From an uncultured Pelagibacteraceae bacterium (lineage in GTDB: Bacteria; Pseudomonadota; Alphaproteobacteria; Pelagibacterales; Pelagibacteraceae): a stretch of 64,000 nt of DNA. The notes under the pieces are model-generated. The model did not search any database and was not told the DNA's origin. It saw only the letters and a program-made list of their open reading frames with translations. Of this stretch, positions 19,977 to 29,079 are shown piece after piece (within the stretch, counting starts at the first letter, position 1; each line of letters begins with the position of its first letter). Location: NCBI GenBank assembly GCA_902589455.1, contig CACISX010000003.1:62001-126000 (forward strand), given 5' to 3'. Position numbers and translations under genes: made by a program.

Positions 19977-20207
19977 TTAAATCTCCTTTGTTTTAATTGC
20001 TAAAGCATGTAATTCATTTCCCATTCTACCTTTTAATGAGTTATAAACCATTTTGTGTTGTTCAATTTTACTTTTTCCTGAAAATTGAGATGATGTAACT
20101 GTAGCTGAATAATGATTTCCATCACCAGCCAAATCTTGTATCTCCACTATGGCATCTGGCATAGCCTCTTTTATAAAATTTTCAATTTCTTTTAAATCCA
20201 TTGCCAT
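19977..20207 (-). CDS. BolA-family protein
   Basis: 76 residues. The BolA fold is recognisable from AGDGNHYSATVTSSQFSGKSKIEQHKMV followed by MGNELHALAIKT; the conserved His of the last motif is a likely Fe-S ligand when bound to Grx4. Its start overlaps the purL stop by one base, and grxD follows, so the Fe-S pair rides at the end of the purine operon. Confidence 0.92.
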   Translation of the reverse strand: MAMDLKEIENFIKEAMPDAIVEIQDLAGDGNHYSATVTSSQFSGKSKIEQHKMVYNSLKGRMGNELHALAIKTKEI

Positions 20208-22399
20208 TATTTACTCATATAGTTCATAAGCCAACTTTTATTATAAGTTGATAATTCGTCAATTCTAACTTTTGTCTTTTCATTAATATATAGTTCATTT
20301 TCAGTAATTGTACCAAGTTCATCAAAATGTACAGCATTTTTGTTTAATATATCGGTTACTTTTTTAAAATCTTTTTTGCTTATTTCTATAATATATCTAC
20401 CTTGATCTTCAGCAAATAAATATTCTATTTCATTAATTAGATATTTAGGTTTTTTGATACTTATTCCTTTTTTCCCCTTAATACACATTTTTGCTACTGC
20501 AGAAATTATTCCACCTAAAGAAACATCATGTGCACTTTTTATCAAATTATTATCAGTCAGTTTTAATAATGTTTCTCCGTTATTTTTTTCATTAAATAGA
20601 TTTACTTCAGGTGGCGGTCCATTTTTTTTATTTAAAATATTTCTTGCAAATAAGCTTTGATCTATATGTCCTTCAGTTTTTCCAATTACTAAAACTAAAT
20701 TATCAACTTCTTTAAATTCCATGGTGATCATATTCTTATAATTCATGATCAACCCAACTCCTCCGATTACAGGAGTAGGTTTTATTCCTTCATCCATTGT
20801 TTGGTTATAGAAAGATACATTTCCAGAAACCACTGGAAACTTTAAATATTTACTCGCCTCACCAATTCCTTCAACACATTCAACGAACTCACCCATGTTT
20901 TCTTCATTTTCAGGACTTCCAAAATTTAAACAATTGGTAATAGCTACTGGTTTGGCACCAACAGAAATAAGGTTTCTGAAACTTTCACAAACTACTTGCT
21001 TTCCACCAGTTAAAGGATGAGCCCAACAATAAAATGCAGAAGAGTCTACGGATGCAGCTACTGCTTTATCTGTACCATGAACTCTTATAACTCCTGCATC
21101 TCCACCAGGTTTTTGTATTGTATCTCCCATTACGGTATGATCATACTGTTGCCAAATCCATTCTTTACTACATACATTTGGATTTGCTAAAATTTTTTTT
21201 AAAACATCAATAATTTTTAAATGCTTAAGATCTTCTTTTTTAATTTTATTTTTTTTAGGAAGTTTTGCTTTTTTCCATTTTCGATCATACATTGGAGAAT
21301 TTTCAACCAAGGTATCAACCGGTATATCTGCAACTTTTTCTTCATCAAAATAAAGTTCTATTTTTCTTGACTTTGTAGTTCTACCAATCACTGCAAAATC
21401 TAAGTTCCATTTATCAAATATTTTTTTTGCATGTTCTTCTTTGCCATTTTCTAGAACAATCAACATTCTTTCTTGGCTCTCAGAAAGCATAATTTCATAA
21501 GGTGTCATCTTGGCTTCTCTACAAGGTACTTTGTTTAAATTAATTTCAATACCAAGGTTTCCTTTTGAAGCCATTTCAATACTTGAAGAAGTTAGGCCAG
21601 CAGCACCCATATCTTGAATGGCTATAATTGAGTCTCCTGCCATTAACTCTAAACAAGCTTCAAGTAAAAGTTTTTCTGTAAACGGATCTCCTACTTGAAC
21701 AGTTGGTTTCTTTTCCTCTATTTTTTCATCAAAACTAGCTGAAGCCATACTTGCACCATGTATTCCATCTCTACCAGTTTTAGACCCAACATATATAACT
21801 GGTTTGTTTAACCCTGCAGCTTTAGAGTAGAAAATCTTATCTTTTTTGACCAATCCTAATGTCATTGCGTTAACCAAAATATTTCCGTTATACGAGCTAT
21901 CAAAGCTTGTTTGCCCAGCAATTGTTGGAACACCCATGCAATTTCCATAACCACCTATTCCATGAACAACACCTCTTAATAAATTTTTCGTTTTTTTATG
22001 TTGGGGTGATCCAAAATGAATAGAGTTTAAGTTAGCTATTGGTCTTGCACCCATTGTAAATACATCTCTCATTATTCCTCCAACACCGGTAGCAGCACCT
22101 TGATATGGTTCAATAAATGAAGGGTGATTGTGGCTTTCTATTTTAAAAACTATTGCATCGTTATCTTCAATATCGATAACTCCAGCATTTTCTCCTGGAC
22201 CTTGAATAACTTTCTTTCCTTTAGTAGGTAGCTTCTTTAAATGTAATCTTGATGATTTATAAGAACAATGTTCATTCCACATTGCAGAAAAAATCCCTAG
22301 TTCTGTAATATTTGGTGTTCTATTTAATAATTCACAAATTTTAGCATATTCATCTTTCTTTAAACCGTGATCAACTGCTACTTTTTCGTTTACAATCAT
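20207..22399 (-). CDS. purL: Phosphoribosylformylglycinamidine synthase subunit PurL
   Basis: 730 residues, the small (multi-subunit) PurL. Signatures are NEHCSYKSSR, FKIESHNHPSFIEPYQGAAT, GGIMRDVFTMGARPIA, DMGAAGLTSSS and the second ATP-grasp-like half beginning around HPLTGGKQ. It converts FGAR to FGAM with ammonia delivered by PurQ, bridged by PurS. All three subunits are encoded consecutively here; the purQ/purL junction is an ATGA overlap. Confidence 0.95.
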   Translation of the reverse strand: MIVNEKVAVDHGLKKDEYAKICELLNRTPNITELGIFSAMWNEHCSYKSSRLHLKKLPTKGKKVIQGPGENAGVIDIEDNDAIVFKIESHNHPSFIEPYQGAATGVGGIMRDVFTMGARPIANLNSIHFGSPQHKKTKNLLRGVVHGIGGYGNCMGVPTIAGQTSFDSSYNGNILVNAMTLGLVKKDKIFYSKAAGLNKPVIYVGSKTGRDGIHGASMASASFDEKIEEKKPTVQVGDPFTEKLLLEACLELMAGDSIIAIQDMGAAGLTSSSIEMASKGNLGIEINLNKVPCREAKMTPYEIMLSESQERMLIVLENGKEEHAKKIFDKWNLDFAVIGRTTKSRKIELYFDEEKVADIPVDTLVENSPMYDRKWKKAKLPKKNKIKKEDLKHLKIIDVLKKILANPNVCSKEWIWQQYDHTVMGDTIQKPGGDAGVIRVHGTDKAVAASVDSSAFYCWAHPLTGGKQVVCESFRNLISVGAKPVAITNCLNFGSPENEENMGEFVECVEGIGEASKYLKFPVVSGNVSFYNQTMDEGIKPTPVIGGVGLIMNYKNMITMEFKEVDNLVLVIGKTEGHIDQSLFARNILNKKNGPPPEVNLFNEKNNGETLLKLTDNNLIKSAHDVSLGGIISAVAKMCIKGKKGISIKKPKYLINEIEYLFAEDQGRYIIEISKKDFKKVTDILNKNAVHFDELGTITENELYINEKTKVRIDELSTYNKSWLMNYMSK

Positions 22400-23079
22400 T
22401 TTAAGTTGTTTATTAAATTTTTAAAAAATAATGATCCATCCTCACCAGATAATGATGTATCAATCATTCTTTCAGGGTGGGGCATCATTCCTAAAACATT
22501 TTTTTCTTTATTAAATATACCGGCAATATTCTTTATGGATCCATTAGGATTAAATTGATCTTCTATTTTTCCATTTTCATCACAATAGTTAATAGCTATT
22601 TGATTATTATCTTCAATTTCTTTTAATTGATCATTAGTACAAAAATAATTTCCTTCATTATGAGCTATATGAAATTCCAAAATTTCGTTATCAACATTTT
22701 TAAAATATTTATTTTTTTTATCGTTAATTTTTACAAAAACGTTTTTACAAATAAATTCTAAATATTTGTTTCTGAGCAAAACACCTGGAACTAAACCAGT
22801 TTCTACCAATATTTGAAATCCATTACAGATACCCATAACCATACCTCCTGAATTTGCAAAATTAATTACTGACTGCATTATTTTTGATTTAGATGCCATA
22901 CTTCCACATCTTAAGTAGTCCCCATATGAAAAGCCACCTGGCAATATAACCAAATCACTTTTTGGTAATTCGGCATCAGCATGCCAAACCATTTTATTTT
23001 TAAATCCAAATTTTTTAAGAGCAACATCCATGTCTCTGTCACAATTTGAACCTGGAAAAGTAATAACTGATGATTTCAT
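22396..23079 (-). CDS. purQ: Phosphoribosylformylglycinamidine synthase, glutaminase subunit
   Basis: 227 residues, a class I glutamine amidotransferase. The nucleophile elbow is MGICNGFQIL (Cys near 92), the FPGSNCDRDM start and LPGGFSYGDYLRCG block are PurQ-specific, and the His/Glu pair is MMPHPERM near residue 200. It supplies ammonia to PurL. Confidence 0.94.
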   Translation of the reverse strand: MKSSVITFPGSNCDRDMDVALKKFGFKNKMVWHADAELPKSDLVILPGGFSYGDYLRCGSMASKSKIMQSVINFANSGGMVMGICNGFQILVETGLVPGVLLRNKYLEFICKNVFVKINDKKNKYFKNVDNEILEFHIAHNEGNYFCTNDQLKEIEDNNQIAINYCDENGKIEDQFNPNGSIKNIAGIFNKEKNVLGMMPHPERMIDTSLSGEDGSLFFKNLINNLK

Positions 23080-23082
23080 TAA

Positions 23083-23325
23083 TTACTTTGGATCAATAAT
23101 TTTATAATTTTCAATTACAAGATTTGCCAAAAGTTTTTTGCACATTTCTTCAACTTTTGCTTTTGCTTTGTCGTTATCAGTTTCTTTAGTGTCTATTTCA
23201 AAATATTTACCTTGTCTAACTTCATTAACATCCTCAAAACCCATTCCATCCAAAGTTTGATGAATAACTTTTCCTTGCGGATCAAGTACATCTTTTTTTA
23301 GAGTTATTATTACAGAAATTTTCAT
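23083..23325 (-). CDS. purS: Phosphoribosylformylglycinamidine synthase subunit PurS
   Basis: 80 residues, full length. The sequence [19 protein letters not shown] then [16 protein letters not shown] is characteristic of PurS, the small dimeric adaptor that joins PurQ and PurL. It overlaps the purC stop by 4 bp. Confidence 0.92.
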   Translation of the reverse strand: MKISVIITLKKDVLDPQGKVIHQTLDGMGFEDVNEVRQGKYFEIDTKETDNDKAKAKVEEMCKKLLANLVIENYKIIDPK

Positions 23326-24107
23326 TTTTTCTTTCTTTTAACCGAAGATAATTTAGTTACATTTACTGCTGAAACATTAGATTGTTCGTGAAGTATGCCT
23401 AATCTTTTTGCAACTTCTGTATAGGCCGGAATTAAATCTCCCAGATCTTTTCTAAACCTATCTTTATCTAATTTTTTTTCAGTAATACTGTCCCACAATC
23501 TGCATGTATCAGGGCTAATTTCATCTGCTAAAATAACCTCATTTTTTCCATCGATTTTAATTCTTCCAAATTCTAATTTAAAATCGATAAGTTTAATTCC
23601 AACACCTCTAAACATTCCAATCATAAAATCATTAATTCTTAAAATCATTTTTTTAACTTTATCTATTTCTGTTTTTGACGCCCAATCAAATGCTAAAATA
23701 TGTTCTTCAGATATTAATGGATCTCCAAGCTTGTCATCTTTTAAGCAATATTCGATTAGAGGTTCTTTTAAAACTGTACCGTCCTCAATACCCAATCTTT
23801 TAGTAATTGAACCTGTTGCAACATTTCTTACAATGAATTCGATCGGAATTATTTCCACAAGTTTTATTATTTGCTCACGCATATTTAATCTTTTTACTAA
23901 ATGATTTTTAATTCCTATTTGAGATAGGTTAGAGAGTATATGTTCTGATATTCTGTTATTTAGAACACCTTTACCTTCAATGGTGGTTTTTTTTTGATTA
24001 TTGAATGCTGTTGCATCATCTTTAAAATATTGAATAACTAAGTTTTTATCATTTGTTGCATAAATGATTTTAGCTTTTCCTTCGTATAATTTTTTACCTT
24101 TTTTCAT
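23322..24107 (-). CDS. purC: Phosphoribosylaminoimidazole-succinocarboxamide synthase
   Basis: 261 residues from the ATG at 24107 ([18 protein letters not shown]). The frame is open 24 codons further upstream, but that stretch overlaps a separate small gene and lies before the conserved KLYEGKAKI start. Signatures are [39 protein letters not shown] and [14 protein letters not shown]. It joins CAIR and aspartate to SAICAR with ATP. The start overlaps the stop of the small membrane protein by one base. Confidence 0.93.
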   Translation of the reverse strand: MKKGKKLYEGKAKIIYATNDKNLVIQYFKDDATAFNNQKKTTIEGKGVLNNRISEHILSNLSQIGIKNHLVKRLNMREQIIKLVEIIPIEFIVRNVATGSITKRLGIEDGTVLKEPLIEYCLKDDKLGDPLISEEHILAFDWASKTEIDKVKKMILRINDFMIGMFRGVGIKLIDFKLEFGRIKIDGKNEVILADEISPDTCRLWDSITEKKLDKDRFRKDLGDLIPAYTEVAKRLGILHEQSNVSAVNVTKLSSVKRKKK

Positions 24108-24217
24108 TATCCAAAAAATCCTTTGCTTCTTAGAACTCCGAGTAAAGCAATAACAAAAGCTGATAGAACTAACATCCAAACACCATTATCTTTTTTTGGT
24201 TTTTTTTCTTTTTTCAT
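24107..24217 (-). CDS. 36-residue single-pass membrane protein between purB and purC
   Basis: A small gene too short for most gene finders. The predicted protein starts with a lysine-rich cytoplasmic tail ([12 protein letters not shown]), continues with one hydrophobic helix (about [16 protein letters not shown], residues 14-29) and ends RSKGFFG. Both ends are coupled by one-base TAATG overlaps: its ATG uses the last base of the purB stop, and its own stop shares a base with the purC ATG. That spacing matches the rest of the operon, so translation is very likely. Function is unknown; the positive-inside layout predicts the N terminus in the cytoplasm. Confidence 0.7.
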   Translation of the reverse strand: MKKEKKPKKDNGVWMLVLSAFVIALLGVLRSKGFFG

Positions 24218-25509
24218 TATTTAACAGCTCGTCTAAAAACAAAATTTACATTTTTCATGTGCTTTGAATAGCTAAATATTGATTTTAATTTCTTTATTGA
24301 AATTTTACTCATTATATATTTGTCGGATTTCGCTACATCAAATAAATTTAAATTTTCAGCAAAACATTTTTTTGAGAAATTTTGAACCATTTTATATGAT
24401 TTTTCTCTAGTTAATCCAGTTTTTGTAAGTTCAAGCATTAACTCTTGTGAAAAAATTAAACCTTTCGTTATATTTAAATTCTCTAGCATTTTTTTTGGAT
24501 AAACAATCATATTATCTAAAATATTTGCTAATCTAATTAAAGCAAAATCAATTGTTATATTAGCATCTGGTCCGATATTTCTTTCAACACTTGAATGAGA
24601 AATGTCTCTTTCATGCCAAAGCGCTATATTTTCAAGTGCAGGTACAACTGCACTTCTTACCATCCTAGCTAAACCTGTTAAATTTTCACTTAAGATTGGA
24701 TTTTTTTTATGAGGCATCGCAGAAGAACCTTTTTGATTTTTAGAGAAATATTCTTGTAGCTCGTAAACCTCAGTTCTTTGTAGGTGTCTTATTTCAATTG
24801 CTACTCTTTCAATAGATCCTGCAATAATACCTAAAATAGAAAAATAAAATGCATGTCTATCCCTTGGAATTACTTGTGTGGAAATTGGCTCTACATTAAG
24901 ACCTAATTTTTTTGCAACATGTTTTTCAACATTTGGATTAATGTTAGCAAATGTCCCAACTGCACCTGAAATAGCACAAGTTGAAACTTCATCTATCGCA
25001 TCGACTAATCTTTTTCTGTTCCTCTTAAATTCTGCATAAAAAGAAGCCAATTTTAAACCAAAAGTAATTGGTTCTGCATGGATACCATGACTTCTTCCCA
25101 TACACGGTGTGAATTTATATTTTTTAGACTGCTTTTTTAAAACTTTTAAAATTTGATCTATATCTTTTAAAATAATTTTACCCGATTGAACCATTTGAAT
25201 ATTAAAACTAGTATCCAGAACATCAGATGAAGTCATACCCTGGTGAAGGTATCTAGCTTTAATTCCAGCTTTTTCGGTTACAGAGGTAAGAAATGCTATC
25301 ACATCATGTTTTACTTCAGATTCTATTTTGTGAATTCTGCTTACATTAATTCTAGCTTTTTTTTTAACTATTGAAGCAACACCTCTTGGAATTTGACCAA
25401 GTTTTTCCATTGCTTCTGCAGCTGCAACCTCAACATCAAGCCAGATTTTGTATTTATTCTCCTCTGACCAAATATCGGTTAATTCTTTTCGCGAGTATCT
25501 TTTAATCAT
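24217..25509 (-). CDS. purB: Adenylosuccinate lyase
   Basis: 430 residues, normal for PurB. Fumarase/aspartase-superfamily signatures are TSSDVLDTSFNIQM, MGRSHGIHAEPITFGLKLA (catalytic His) and the flexible signature loop GSSAMPHKKNPILSENLTG. It acts twice in purine synthesis, releasing fumarate from SAICAR and adenylosuccinate. It heads the minus-strand purB-purC-purS-purQ-purL set; map ends three bases upstream. Confidence 0.95.
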   Translation of the reverse strand: MIKRYSRKELTDIWSEENKYKIWLDVEVAAAEAMEKLGQIPRGVASIVKKKARINVSRIHKIESEVKHDVIAFLTSVTEKAGIKARYLHQGMTSSDVLDTSFNIQMVQSGKIILKDIDQILKVLKKQSKKYKFTPCMGRSHGIHAEPITFGLKLASFYAEFKRNRKRLVDAIDEVSTCAISGAVGTFANINPNVEKHVAKKLGLNVEPISTQVIPRDRHAFYFSILGIIAGSIERVAIEIRHLQRTEVYELQEYFSKNQKGSSAMPHKKNPILSENLTGLARMVRSAVVPALENIALWHERDISHSSVERNIGPDANITIDFALIRLANILDNMIVYPKKMLENLNITKGLIFSQELMLELTKTGLTREKSYKMVQNFSKKCFAENLNLFDVAKSDKYIMSKISIKKLKSIFSYSKHMKNVNFVFRRAVK

Positions 25510-25512
25510 TAA

Positions 25513-26283
25513 TTATAAGTATGGAGGCTTTGAATAACCTTTAGCAGATTCTGTAAAGATTTCATAACCCTTTTCAGTAATTCCTAACGTATGTTCAAAT
25601 TGTGCAGATAAAGATTTGTCTTTTGTGACAGCTGTCCAGCCATCATTTAACATTTTAACATCATATTTACCTGCGTTTATCATTGGTTCTATTGTAAATG
25701 TCATACCAGGCCTCAACTCCATGCCTGAATTTTTATTCCCATAATGTAAAATATTAGGCGGTTCATGAAAAGTTGTACTGATCCCATGACCACAAAAATC
25801 TCTAACAACAGAAAAGCCTTTATCTTCTACAAATGATTGAATTTCATAACCTATGTCTCCTAACTTAATTCCAGGTTTTAAAATTTTAATAGCTCTCATC
25901 ATAGCTTCGTAAGTAGCGTCTATTAGATTGTTTAACTTTATTGGTGTTTTTCCAATGCAAAACATTCTGCTTGTATCTCCATAATGTTCGTCAACAATTG
26001 CTGTTACATCAACATTTACTGCATCACCTTCTTTTAAAATTCTATCAGATGGTATTCCATGACATACTACGTGATTTAAAGAAGTACACAAAGATTTTGT
26101 AAAGCCTCTGTAATATAGTGGGGCAGAGTAGCCACCATTGTCTCTTATAAATTCATAACCTAACTTATCTATGTAATCAGTAGAAACACCTTCTTTGATA
26201 TTTTCAGTTAACATATCTAAAGTCCTTGATGCTAAGTTTCCAGCAACTCTCATTTTTTCAAATTTTTCTTTAAAATCACTCAT
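25513..26283 (-). CDS. map: Methionine aminopeptidase, type I
   Basis: 256 residues. Metal ligands are in VNVDVTAIVDEHYGDTSRMF (two Asp), CGHGISTTFHEPPN (His) and MTFTIEPMIN (Glu), with a final Glu in SAQFEHTLGIT. It removes the N-terminal Met from nascent proteins. It overlaps the end of sfsA by 8 bp. Confidence 0.95.
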   Translation of the reverse strand: MSDFKEKFEKMRVAGNLASRTLDMLTENIKEGVSTDYIDKLGYEFIRDNGGYSAPLYYRGFTKSLCTSLNHVVCHGIPSDRILKEGDAVNVDVTAIVDEHYGDTSRMFCIGKTPIKLNNLIDATYEAMMRAIKILKPGIKLGDIGYEIQSFVEDKGFSVVRDFCGHGISTTFHEPPNILHYGNKNSGMELRPGMTFTIEPMINAGKYDVKMLNDGWTAVTKDKSLSAQFEHTLGITEKGYEIFTESAKGYSKPPYL

Positions 26284-26974
26284 CGATAATTTTTAGTTTT
26301 TTATCTATAAATATTTTCTTAGAACTTATATTACATCTATAAGCTAAAAAATTTACACCAGCTTTTTTAGCAATTAAATAAGTCTTATAATATTCTTTGT
26401 CTATATCTTTAGCTATTTTAAAATATTTCATGTTTTGAATTTGAACTAAAAATATTAGGTAAGTTTTATAACTTTTTTTTATGGCATCAATAAGGGTTAA
26501 TAAATGCTTAATTCCTCTAGCTGTCGGAGCATCTGGAAATTCAGCAGTATCCCTATTTCTAAATAATGTAACATTTTTGACCTCTACAAAGGTTTTTTGA
26601 TCTTTTTTTTCTAATAAAAAATCAAATCTTGTATCTTTGTTAAAAAAAACCTCAGGTTTTATAGTGTCATTATTCTTTAACTCGTTTACTAGATTATTTT
26701 TTAGGCCATGTTCAACTATTTTATTTGCCATATGAGTATTTACACCTACTAAATTTTTTCTAGATTTAATAATTTCTAATCCATATTTTAGTTTTCTCTT
26801 TGGATTATTGTTAGGAAGTAAATAAACTTCATTGTCTTCATCTAACAATCCTTTCATTGATCCTGTATTAGGACAGTGAGCTGTGACAATTTCTTTACCA
26901 ATTTTAACGTCAGTAAAAAACCTTTTATAACGTTTGATTAGTTTGCCTTTTATTAAAGACTTGGTAAATTCCAT
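26276..26974 (-). CDS. sfsA: SfsA family protein
   Basis: 232 residues with SfsA blocks: LIKRYKRFFTDV, AHCPNTGSMKGLL, LEIIKSRKNLVGVNTHMAN, RFDFLLE, TFVEVKNVTL and FPDAPTARGIKHL. The D-x(n)-E-V-K pattern resembles a PD-(D/E)XK nuclease core and the N-terminal part an OB fold, so a nucleic-acid role is likely despite the historical name (sugar fermentation stimulation). It precedes map in the same transcript and is divergent from the cinA-like gene. Confidence 0.9.
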   Translation of the reverse strand: MEFTKSLIKGKLIKRYKRFFTDVKIGKEIVTAHCPNTGSMKGLLDEDNEVYLLPNNNPKRKLKYGLEIIKSRKNLVGVNTHMANKIVEHGLKNNLVNELKNNDTIKPEVFFNKDTRFDFLLEKKDQKTFVEVKNVTLFRNRDTAEFPDAPTARGIKHLLTLIDAIKKSYKTYLIFLVQIQNMKYFKIAKDIDKEYYKTYLIAKKAGVNFLAYRCNISSKKIFIDKKLKIIDE

Positions 26975-26994
26975 TACTAGATTATATATTTCAT

Positions 26995-27744
26995 ATGGAT
27001 AAAAAAGTAAAAGTTAATGCATCAATTTTAATAATTGGTAATGAAATTTTGTCAGGCAGGACTCTAGATACAAATACATCAACTTTAGCAATTTGGTTAA
27101 ACTCGATCGGTGTAAATGTTGCAGAAGTAAGAGTAATTCCAGATGTAGAAAAAACGATTATTGATACTTTAAATTTACTCAGATCAACATATGATTATGT
27201 TTTTACAACTGGTGGCATTGGACCTACGCATGATGATATTACAGCCCAATCAGTTTCAAAAGCATTTGGAATAAAATACGAAGTTCATAAAGAGGCTTTT
27301 AAAATTTTAGAATCATATTACCAACCTGGTGAATTTAATGAAGGAAGGCAAAAAATGGCATGGATGCCAGAGAATGCAAAATTAATTTTAAATCCTACAA
27401 GTGGTGCCCCTGGATTTAATGTTAAAAATGTTTTTTCTTTACCAGGCGTTCCTTCTATATTGAAATCAATGTTAGGTGGTTTGACGAATAGCATAGTAGG
27501 TGGGGATCCTATTAAGAGTTTAACAATAAGTTTAAGAACAGTTGAAAGCGAAATTGCAAACTCTTTAACTAAAGTTCAAAATGAAAATAAAGATGTTGAG
27601 ATAGGAAGCTACCCTTTTTTTCATGCAGGCAAACTAGGTGTTTCGATAGTTATTAGATCGGAAGATCAAATCAAAATTGATAATTGTAGTTTTCAAATTT
27701 TAAAATTTGTGAATGAAAAAAAAATTGAGGTAGTGGATCGATAA
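26995..27744 (+). CDS. CinA-like molybdopterin-binding domain protein
   Basis: 249 residues. The N-terminal MoaB/Mog-like domain is clear: SILIIGNEILSGRTLDTNTS, FTTGGIGPTHDDITAQSVSKAFG and GAPGFNVKNVFSLPGVPSI. It is the stand-alone N-terminal domain of CinA (COG1058), without the C-terminal nicotinamide-mononucleotide amidase domain. Family members are linked to pyridine-nucleotide or ADP-ribose pyrophosphatase activity; the substrate here is not shown. Its stop overlaps the next start by one base. Confidence 0.82.
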   Translation: MDKKVKVNASILIIGNEILSGRTLDTNTSTLAIWLNSIGVNVAEVRVIPDVEKTIIDTLNLLRSTYDYVFTTGGIGPTHDDITAQSVSKAFGIKYEVHKEAFKILESYYQPGEFNEGRQKMAWMPENAKLILNPTSGAPGFNVKNVFSLPGVPSILKSMLGGLTNSIVGGDPIKSLTISLRTVESEIANSLTKVQNENKDVEIGSYPFFHAGKLGVSIVIRSEDQIKIDNCSFQILKFVNEKKIEVVDR

Positions 27745-28145
27745 TGTTGTATTTTGCTTATGGAAGTAATCTTAATCATTTTCAAATGAAACGTAGATGT
27801 AAAGACAGTATTTTTTTAAAAAAAATAAATTTAAAAGACTTCAGATTAACTTTTAGAAGCAAGTATAGAGCCGCAGATATTGAGCCTAAAAAAAACTTTG
27901 TTGTTTCAGGTGCATTATTTGACATTTCTAAAAGTGATGAAAAAAAATTAGATGTTTATGAGGATTTTCCAATTCTTTATAAAAAATATTATTTTAATTA
28001 TTATGGAAAAAAAGTCATGACTTATACAATGGTAAAAAAAACACCTTTTAAATTTCCTACAGAAAGATACTTAAACATTGTAAAACAAGGATATAAAGAC
28101 TGTAATTTAAATATAAAATTTTTGAAACAAGGATTAAAAAATTAA
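27744..28145 (+). CDS. Gamma-glutamylcyclotransferase-like (AIG2/GGCT) protein
   Basis: 133 residues. The nucleotide-sugar-like loop motif FAYGSNLNHFQMKRRC at the N terminus and the catalytic Glu region LDVYEDFPILYKK are typical of GGCT folds, which form 5-oxoproline from gamma-glutamyl amines. It is coupled to the cinA-like gene (TAATG). The exact substrate is not evident. Confidence 0.78.
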   Translation: MLYFAYGSNLNHFQMKRRCKDSIFLKKINLKDFRLTFRSKYRAADIEPKKNFVVSGALFDISKSDEKKLDVYEDFPILYKKYYFNYYGKKVMTYTMVKKTPFKFPTERYLNIVKQGYKDCNLNIKFLKQGLKN

Positions 28146-28218
28146 TTTTTTCTTATTTTTAAAATAATAAATTAACATTACAAAACGCCTTAAAAATATA
28201 TATTATTTTGTATTTGTT

Positions 28219-29079
28219 ATGTTTATAAATTTTATTAATATAAGTCGACCTCATCAATGGACTAAAAACTTTTTAATTTTCTTACCTTTAATTGTCACCC
28301 ATCAATTCAAATTAAGTTATTTTGTTAATATTATTCCTTTGTTCATCTCCTTTTGCTTTTTAGCCTCAGCTGTTTATTGTTATAACGATATTAAAGATTT
28401 ATTGGATGATCAAAACCATCCTGAAAAAAAGAAAAGACCCTTAGCATCAAATAAAATAACTATAAATCAAGTATATTTTTATATATTGTTTTTGTTATCC
28501 TCTAGTTTTTCCATAGCATTTTTTTTTTACAATTCAAATGTATTGTATGTATTAATTTTTTATCTTTTATTAAACTTTTTATACTCTAACTACCTTAAAA
28601 AAATAATTTTGATAGATATTTTAATTTTATCTTCTTTTTATCTTTTGAGAATATTTGTAGGTTCTATCGTCGATAACATAGAGCTAACAAACTATTTTAT
28701 ATTATTTACCTTTTCTTCTTTTATTGCTTTAGCTTCAATCAAAAGACTTGCAGAAAATATTAAGAATTATAATTCAAATTCTATTTATAAACACTTTGCT
28801 AATTTACCTTTTGTGATTGCATTATTAGGTATTTTTATCTCTTTTATAACATTTGTATTTTATACCTATTCTGAATTTGCAACTATTTATTATAAAAATG
28901 TTTACTATTTATTTATAGCAGAAATTTTAATTTTTTTATGGTTTTTAAGAATTTTATATTTAACTAAGAAAGGTAAGATTTTTTATGATCCTGTAAAATA
29001 TGTAATTCAAGATAAAATTACTTGGGCAGTTGTTTTTATTGTATTTATAATTTTAATTAGTAATTCAAACATAATCTGA
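28219..29079 (+). CDS. UbiA-family prenyltransferase, decaprenyl-phosphate phosphoribosyltransferase-like
   Basis: 286 residues, about nine hydrophobic helices. The Asp-rich active site is YNDIKDLLDDQNHPEKKKRP near residues 55-75, and RPHQWTKNFLIFLP near the N terminus is characteristic of the 5-phosphoribosyl-1-pyrophosphate:polyprenyl-phosphate branch (mycobacterial Rv3806c type) rather than quinone UbiA. It would load phosphoribose onto a polyprenyl phosphate in the inner membrane. The next two genes resemble the epimerase pair that turns this into polyprenyl-phospho-arabinose, which supports the call. Confidence 0.8.
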   Translation: MFINFINISRPHQWTKNFLIFLPLIVTHQFKLSYFVNIIPLFISFCFLASAVYCYNDIKDLLDDQNHPEKKKRPLASNKITINQVYFYILFLLSSSFSIAFFFYNSNVLYVLIFYLLLNFLYSNYLKKIILIDILILSSFYLLRIFVGSIVDNIELTNYFILFTFSSFIALASIKRLAENIKNYNSNSIYKHFANLPFVIALLGIFISFITFVFYTYSEFATIYYKNVYYLFIAEILIFLWFLRILYLTKKGKIFYDPVKYVIQDKITWAVVFIVFIILISNSNII

